Below, in pieces: positions 57,528 to 64,000 of a stretch of DNA of 64,000 nucleotides; positions within the stretch are counted from its first letter, which is position 1, and each line of letters starts with the position of its first letter. Made by a program: the position numbers and the translations under genes. The notes beneath the pieces are model-generated. The model was given only the letters and a program-made list of their open reading frames with translations, did no database searches and was not told the DNA's origin. This DNA is from Dactylorhiza incarnata (taxonomy: Eukaryota; Streptophyta; Magnoliopsida; Asparagales; Orchidaceae), in the NCBI GenBank assembly GCA_033032865.1, contig JAWHQI010000099.1, positions 4,701,501 through 4,765,500 of the forward strand. Direction: 5' to 3'.

Positions 57528-58371
57528 ACTATTACATATGATTACTTGATATTTAATCTGAAGGTTTACAGATGTAACTTCTTGAATTTTAATGTTGATA
57601 ACCCACTCGACTTTATGACCAGTCTCATTAAATGCTAAATTTCAGAAAGATTGAAATGATTGTATTGATTGGCTACTCATGCATACTTGATGGAGATATA
57701 GAATTTGATAATGCTTAGAAAATTTACAAGTCACTTCCTGTACAAGCCACGAGGATCTTCATCACGAAGGAAAATTCATACTTACCCCGAGCATGTTGAC
57801 GTTGCTAGTGTTAAATGTTATTTGGATGATCATGTCATGTATTAGAAGAACCAATATTGCATATGCTAAAAATATATTATACTCCTGGAAGATGAGTCTA
57901 ACTCTTATTTGCATACATGAGTGCTAATCTCAAGTGTATAAGGATCATTGATCATGAAATATTTTAGATTTGAGGAATAATCAAGAATAATTTATTACAG
58001 TTGATGAAACTAATGATTATGAGTTTCGATGGTGTCCAACTCTCATTTAGAGAAACATAACTTCAAACCAAATTGTGTCTTCCAACCATTATATACATTT
58101 TCATCAAGATAAGAGACATTCAAGAGCCCCCTTGTATATATTTTTGATTATAAGTTTCATGATGATATAATGAAAGTATACTTGGGAGAGATTGAGGGTG
58201 AAGCGATGTGGATGAGTTGTGACCCTTACTAGTGTTGAGTTGGAGTCATGATGTACTCAACTATTGACTTCTTCAAGTGCACTATGAAATTGATTTTCAT
58301 AATCTGAACTTCAACCCCTGGAGAACCAACCTAAATTTTAGGGACAAAATTGTTTCTTCATTTATTAGATT
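57528..58371. other. Unassigned AT-rich DNA
   Basis: No coding segment or repeat family recognised over 0.84 kb. The last 60 bp (AACCTAAATTTTAGGGAC) resemble the end of a Tekay/Del element just before its 3' LTR, so this could be very decayed internal sequence. Confidence 0.4.
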
Positions 58372-59260
58372 TGTAACATCCTAATTCAAACTAGACTCCT
58401 TGAGTGATAAGTGTCACTGAGAGTTGGCTTGGCCTAGCTAGTAGTCCTAGGGTATTAAGCGATCAAGGATGACTCGTGGTCTGGTCGACCTGAGGGGTGG
58501 AGCACCACGTGACACAATGTTAAAGAAATAAGAGAAAAATCTGGTCGCAGAAGAGCTAGCGCTTAGTGGTAGCATTACCGATTGTGGTCGTATTTGACTA
58601 GAAGTCCAGCCGATCGACTAGAGGTCTAGTTGATCGACTAGAAACCTTAGCTATGTTGACCAGAAGAACTAGCGTCAAGCAGTAGCGGTAGCCTTCAACT
58701 ATAAGTCTAGCTAATCAACTAGAGGTCTAGGCAATCGACTAGAAGCCTTAGCTGGGTTGACCAGAAATGCTAGTGGCACTTGGTAGATATACCACTTGCG
58801 GTAGCATTCGAATAGAGGTATGAATGATCATCTAGAAGTCGTTTGTCTCCTTGAAGGCAGGGTGTCACCTACAAGCACTAACACCGCATGGTAGCTTTTA
58901 CTGCCGAGCGGTAGCGTTCGACTAGAAGATAGCAGACTAATAATCAGGAGTCAACCCTTGAGTACTATAGTCGGTGGTAGCCGTTACTATCGCGCGGTAG
59001 CTGCCAGACAGGCAGAATATGGCGCGGCTCTCCTTTCTGATAGTACTTTTATAGTATATCCCAAGACTAAAAGGAGACTCTTGGCCACTAGGAGGAGGGC
59101 ACATGGTGTGGGTTGTCTTTCCAAGGCATGGGAAATTCTTTGTCATTATCTCCCAACTGAATTCATGATAGATTTCTCCCATTTAGCTCTCCTCCTCCGC
59201 CACCAGAACCTTTGCCCTCTTTCTCTTCACTCAAGAAGCAGAGCCATGAGTTAAAGAGAG
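58372..59260 (+). repeat. Tekay/Del-like LTR (right end uncertain)
   Basis: It begins TGTAACATCC, a usual start for these LTRs. Two related units of about 107 bp (roughly 58600 and 58710) contain GATCGACTAG, GACTAGAGGTCTAG and CTTAGCT(A/G)(T/G)GTTGACC. GCGGTAGC-like motifs are also present. No second copy is available, so the limits are estimates. Confidence 0.5.
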
Positions 59261-59373
59261 TTCTCGCTGTATAGTTAAGTATTAGCACGAAGCCTAATAC
59301 AAACAAGTCAACTAAGCAATTGCACACAAGGTATAAAGTACATTAAGCTATGAAAGATACTAACTCATACATG

Positions 59374-60262
59374 TCAAGGCATCGCTCTGATGGATGGATT
59401 CTTGTTGATCAATAGAGAACACTCTCGGTTGAGTTGGAGGATACTGGGATGCAGGCAACTCTGCTTCTTTCCCTTTCTCCGCCTAACTAGCACCAACCTT
59501 TTTGTCCACGTTCGAAAGACCACTGCAACACTCTCAGGCAATGTTTCCCACCTTGCCGCAAGTGTAGCAAGTGAGCGGACCTCGCCTAGTAGTTTCTCCC
59601 GGCACAACAAAGGGAGTTTGCTCCGAAAATTTAAACTTCTTGTACCTTCGGTACCCAGACTTTCTAGAGCTCTGCTCCTTGAATTCTAGTTTCTTTGCAC
59701 TTAGGTCATTCTTTCTTTGGACCATTTTCATATCCGATTCCAAAGATCTAGCAGTATTGACCAAGGTGAGAAAACCAAATGTCATCGAGCCTGCTAGGAG
59801 CAGCCTCAGGTCATCTTGCAGACCTTCATAAAACATGTTTGTTTTTTTCTCCTCGTTCTCCATCATCTCTCCAGTATAGTTGTTAAGCCTAGTAAACACA
59901 TGGAAGTAATCGTCTACCGTATAATCGCTTTGGGTTAGAATGAGGAATTGCTGTAGGAAAGCGATGTGGTGAGCAGAAGGAATGTAGCGCTACAGGAAAA
60001 TCTTCGCGAACTCTTTCCATGAGATATCAATAATTTCCTTTCCCGCAAACTTATGCATTTCCACATCTTCCCACAAAAGCAGCGCTTCCCCCGCCAGAAG
60101 GAAATTTGACAAGGTAACTTTATTCACTTCTTCCATCTCCGTAGCTGTTAAGGTTCGTTTTATCCTAGAGAGCCAATCTTCAGCTTCAATTGTGGATTCA
60201 GTCCTTGAGAATGATGGAGGATCGAAGCCAGAAAGTGATTCAACTATTGGTCGGTCGTGCAT
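59374..60262 (-). pseudogene. gag: Tekay/Del-like gypsy gag
   Basis: Retrotransposon gag domain read leftwards from 60262: LSGFDPPSFSRTESTIEAEDWLSRI, ALLLWEDVEMHKFAGKE, then a stop near 59990 (RYIPSAHH frame) and GEMMENEEKKTNMFYEGLQDDLRL (59534-59899). The zinc knuckle is damaged: CYTCGKVGNIA has Asn where the metal-binding His should be, and the next codon is TGA in place of Arg. Another TAG follows. Homology ends near 59374 before protease. The ATG may lie further upstream. Confidence 0.85.
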
Positions 60263-60727
60263 TTCACCACTACCGGCTCTTCAGACTCACGTCTAACAGT
60301 AACCGGCTCAACTACACCAACTTTCTCCGGGGCCACCCCAAGGGTAGGAGGTTGTACATGCCTTCCTTGTTGTGCATTGATCAAATCAAGCCCAGCTTAA
60401 GCAACCAACCGTATCATTTCAACAGAAGGTGGGGTTGTAGGCACCTCAGCAGATGCATTACTTTCTATAGGGAGATGGGGTTAGGAATGACCCACACCAC
60501 TCCTAGTCACCAATAATCATGTCGCACATAATTTGGTGACTAAGATCATAAAAAAATCAATCAAGAAACACTCAGGTTTCACAATCAATAAGCAAAACAT
60601 GTTGTTGTTTCATTCATAACTGGAAATTCGTTGTATGTTATCGTTTTATGGTGATGCACTACACGTGCTCTCCACCCCCTAAAAGAATTTTACCATGAAT
60701 TCAGAAGATAATGGGCTGGCCCGTAAG

Positions 60728-60736
60728 CTGATACCA
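60728..60736 (-). other. Tekay-like primer binding site (9-base match)
   Basis: Minus strand TGGTATCAG, matching the initiator Met tRNA site for nine bases and then diverging. Three bases from the LTR edge. Confidence 0.65.
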
Positions 60737-60739
60737 AAT

Positions 60740-63012
60740 TATAACACCATGAATGTAACAAACAATATAACAGTAGGTCCGGCCGGGGCCGTATGCCATA
60801 TCGAGCACACAAACAAAGAGTTACATAATGAAAATCAGGAATTAAAACTATGCATCACTGAGATAAAAGCCAGCGGAAGCATTTTATTTAATTAACACGA
60901 ATGTCGACAATATCACTAGGAATGAACACACAACCAATGATTTGGCCTTAAGGCATTATAGGCTTTTGAACAAAAGTGTACATTGTAGTCTACATGGTTT
61001 TCATACTTCGGCACGCAGGCCGACAATAAATGAAAACTACAAAGCAAACTTGGCCATTGAGGGTTAGCTCAGTACTGGGCTTCAGCCTCCTATTTCCTGC
61101 TCAGATCGCCAGTACCTATACTATCCACAAATAAGTGGTAAATGAGAGTCAGCTAAGAGCTGACCACAAACCATGTAATGATCTCACACCCAGTAGCCAT
61201 TCTATCTGACTCCATAGCGGTGGTACCGCACTCCTGCAAGCAAGCCGTACAAGCAGTATATATATAATGAAAATGAAACTACTCTAAACAAAGTGAAGCT
61301 TCAAGCATGATGTTGGTTGGTCTAACAGAAGGTTCCTTCAACTTCCTAAGCATGAGGCTAACAAACATCAATCACAAACGTTGGTACGCATGACCACACG
61401 TCTTCATGCTCTCAAGGCATGTTTAGGTGAACTCTAGCACGAGAAGTTCCGCCAATCCAAGTATTGTCAACTCAAATTCCGATTGAACATTTTACTAGTC
61501 AAGAGCATCAGCTCCGACTAAGTCTCTCCCATGCTAACAACGATACTTTTCTCAAGTTGTCGAGCTGAACAACATGGTGCAGGTTCGATTCATCTATTGC
61601 CCTTTGTTCAAATCACCATTTCTAGATAAACACGATGCGGGAACATCTTTACGTCGGCCCGTTCATCAACAAACATGCTACACACCTATTCCACTTGATA
61701 GGACATAGGCTTCATGATCGCAACCATCATAGGAGGTACAAGTGCACTCCACTATGGATATGTGGAGAAGGTTTGCATTCTACCATCATAACAATGAGAT
61801 TTCTACTAAGTGCTTTAATAGCTCCGTTATTCCAACCTCTCGCAATGCGATAACGCATTTCTCGGAGTCTTCTTCGACATGCAAATCAAGCTGACCAATC
61901 CGGACCAACAGTCACAGATGGGCTTCATATAGTATGCCTAAATTCGCAAACCAATCGTATTTCTATATGTAATAAATGTCAGGGATGGACACAATCAACT
62001 CAGTGGAGGTCAAGCCTTCCGCTAATTAGCAGAGGATACGCTTCCATATTCAAAATAACAACAAAAAATAGGAGAAGCACATCCTAAGACCGTCTAGAAG
62101 GATCGTTACCCTTGACGATCGCTTTGGCGCCATGAATCAGAAATCCAATAGGCTGGAAAGAACTACACCGGACTGCTCTCTATGGATCTGAAATCGGCTT
62201 GCAAATCGGAGCTCTGAATCTCCAACAATGGAAATCCCAAGCTCTCATTCTTCCACTTTCTTCTATGAATTCCTTTTTCTTCTCTGAATTCCTCTTTCTC
62301 GAGCTTGGAGAGAGAGAAAGACTAAGGCAATAAGATTTACAATATGATCCTCAACCGTATAAAATCATGGGGATAAGTCCTATCCAAAAAGGCACATGTT
62401 CTAAGAAAAAAATGACAGCTCCATGACCGTAAAGACGAAACAACAATATACCTATTTACTAATCATGTCTTATAGAACTCTTGACGTCTAAGCTGAGGCT
62501 TCAAAATGATAGGGCAGATAACTCTATTAGTTGATATTGGCTATATCGGCTTGAGGTTTCGTCGACAAGACTAAGCAACAAGTTGATCTTCTCTATATCA
62601 TTGTAATGTCTCGACGACAAGACTTAAGTTGTCAAGATGATATTCTCTACATTGTCTTGATGTCTCGACGACAGACAATATTCTTTATTTCATCTTGATA
62701 TCTCGGCGACAAGGTGTAAGCTGTCAACACAATATTCATTATATCATCTGAATATCTCGACGACAAGGCTTAAGCTATCAAGATGATATTTTTTATATCT
62801 CGACGACAAGGCTTAAGATGTCAAGGCAATATTCTCATTATCATCTTGATATGTCGATGACAAGGCTTAAGCTGTCCAGACGATATTCTCTATATCGTCT
62901 TGACATCTTGACAATAAACATCCCATGTTTTCTAGACCTCTAATCGACATGGCTAGCCTTCTTCAAGATGATTTTTTGCTGACTTTCTTCCCATCGACAA
63001 ATGGGTATTACA
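60740..63012 (-). repeat. Tekay-like LTR, shared by two internal regions
   Basis: About 2.27 kb. On the minus strand it begins TGTAATACCC after a polypurine tract and ends GGTGTTATA next to the primer site. gag lies on its left and the integrase end on its right. U3 carries the repeat array at 62562-62915. A possible TATA (TATATATA) is at 61257-61264. Confidence 0.8.
62562..62915 (-). repeat. Seven-unit tandem array with inverted arms in U3
   Basis: TCG(A/G)CGACAAG-type units start at 62562, 62611, 62665, 62703, 62757, 62800 and 62854; the full unit is 54 bp and shorter ones are 38-49 bp. Units contain AGATGATAT facing ATATCATCT. In the last unit AGACGATAT faces ATATCGTCT. Confidence 0.82.
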
Positions 63013-63030
63013 ATTCTCCTCCCCTTAAAG
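63013..63030 (-). other. Tekay-like polypurine tract
   Basis: Minus strand CTTTAAGGGGAGGAGAAT directly before TGTAATACCC, as usual in Tekay/Del elements. Confidence 0.85.
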
Positions 63031-63094
63031 AAATTTCATCCCAAAATTCTAGAACTAAGAAAGCACTTAAAGATATTAAATGAACAATTGTACC

Positions 63095-64000
63095 TCAACG
63101 GAACAACTCGGGGAACTCCTCAAGCATGGTTTGCTCTCGCTCCCATGAAAGCTCCTCTAGACCGCAATTGTCCCAATGAACCATGATCATCCTGATTGCT
63201 TTGTTTCGCAACTGCTTAACTTCAGTATTTTTGATGTGAATGGGCTTTACTTTCGTCGTTGGCCCACCATCAACTGACACCTTTTCATCAGCAATCAACT
63301 GAGTAGGCTCTTGCAATGCCTTTCTCAACATCTATATGTGAAACATATTGTGTAACCCACTTAAATTTGTCGAAAGATCAAGCTGGTTGACAACTTCACC
63401 AATGCGCTCAAAAATCTCAAACGGTCCAACGTATCTCGTGCATATCTTTTTCAAGCGTCGGATCCTCGATACACCCTAGAATGTTTTGGTCCTCAAGTAT
63501 ACCCAGTGGCCAACAACAAACTCGATATTTCGGTTCTTAGTGTTGTAGTATTTTGCTTGCCTATCATGAGCAATCAAAAATCACTCCTGGATTGTTTGAA
63601 TCATCGAATTTACATCATTAGTGCCTTTTCCCTTGAACAACTTCAGGTCACCCATATCTGCCCAAGCCAAGGGAGTACAACACTTTCTACCATATAGGGC
63701 CTCGAAGGATGTCATTTGAATACTCGTTTGGTAGTTGTTGTTGTAAGCAAAATCAATCATATAGAGATGTTCCTCTAATCTCTTTCCGAAATCTAAGGCG
63801 TACATTCAGAGCATATCCTCCATAGTTCTAATGGTCTTTTTGGTCTGCCCATCCATTTGTGGATGGTAGCTCGTGCTAAACTTCATTTTGGTGCCCAATA
63901 GTTGGTGATTAGCCTTCAACCATTTGATGTAAAATGCCCATCTCGACAGCTTACGATGCTACAGGGAATGCGATCCAATCGTACATTGTTGTTGGCATAA
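63095..64000 (-). pseudogene. pol: Tekay/Del-like integrase C-terminal half and chromodomain
   Basis: One frame read leftwards from the window edge, with stops at about 63578 (TGA), 63478 (TAG) and 63332 (TAG). Order: integrase core end (HLYMIDFAYNNNYQTSIQM, FEALYGRKCCTPLAW), linker with RQAKYYNTKNRN, SH3-like C-terminal domain (RYVGPFEIFERIGEV, LSGLHNMFHI), and a chromodomain-like end (LRNKAIRMIMVHWDNCGLEELSWERE...FPELFR). 63836-64000 still looks like integrase coding sequence. The polypurine tract lies about 65 bp beyond the stop, a normal distance. Catalytic residues are outside the window. Confidence 0.9.

Overview
This 64 kb window reads as gene-poor nuclear DNA from a flowering plant. 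I found no intact host gene, no tRNA or rRNA gene and no bacterial-type operon. Almost every recognisable protein segment belongs to a plant LTR retrotransposon: Ty1-copia with initiator-Met-tRNA primer sites, Ty3-gypsy chromoviruses, and Athila-type gypsy elements with an Asp-tRNA-type primer site. All coding regions carry stops or frameshifts. I cannot name the species.

Layout: (1) 1-2448, 5' end of a minus-strand copia element (Copia-1: gag, start of protease, primer site, 1.25 kb LTR) inserted in the RT domain of (2) 2441-5892, the 3' half of a plus-strand chromovirus (RT, RNase H, integrase, chromodomain, LTR). (3) 6010-15184, Athila-1 on the plus strand, with a 5'-truncated left LTR, gag-pro, pol and a complete right LTR. 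(4) 15186-21502, Athila-2, an older element with Athila-like ends but no pol; its main reading frame encodes two CCHC zinc knuckles followed by a long acidic region. Athila-1 appears to sit inside its left LTR. (5) 21503-22826, an LTR-like repeat. (6) 22827-30312, minus-strand copia copies of SIRE/Maximus type that contain gag but no pol and share an LTR. (7) 30313-33674, Athila-3 (LTR, leader, gag). (8) 33675-39539, Copia-2 (minus strand): gag, LTR, an accessory ORF block with its own promoter-like region, and RNase H-RT. (9) 39540-47270, SIRE-C, a pol-bearing copy inserted in the Copia-2 RT. (10) 47271-57527, two more gag-only copies (D and E). (11) 57528-64000, decayed Tekay/Del-like chromovirus pieces: a plus-strand LTR-like segment, then minus-strand gag, LTR and integrase-chromodomain.

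Four observations stand out. Each LTR family here carries its own array of short palindromic, mostly CpG-rich motifs, mainly upstream of the TATA box. An accessory ORF block in Copia-2 sits behind a TATA-bearing region that starts with the same edge and motif as the Copia-2 LTR. The gag-only copia copies carry, in sense orientation, a segment of about 88 bp that closely matches the Athila leader between primer site and gag, which suggests transfer between superfamilies. Three LTRs of different families have a primer site on one side and a polypurine tract on the other, the tandem 'shared LTR' arrangement, although an assembly jump through the LTR must be excluded.
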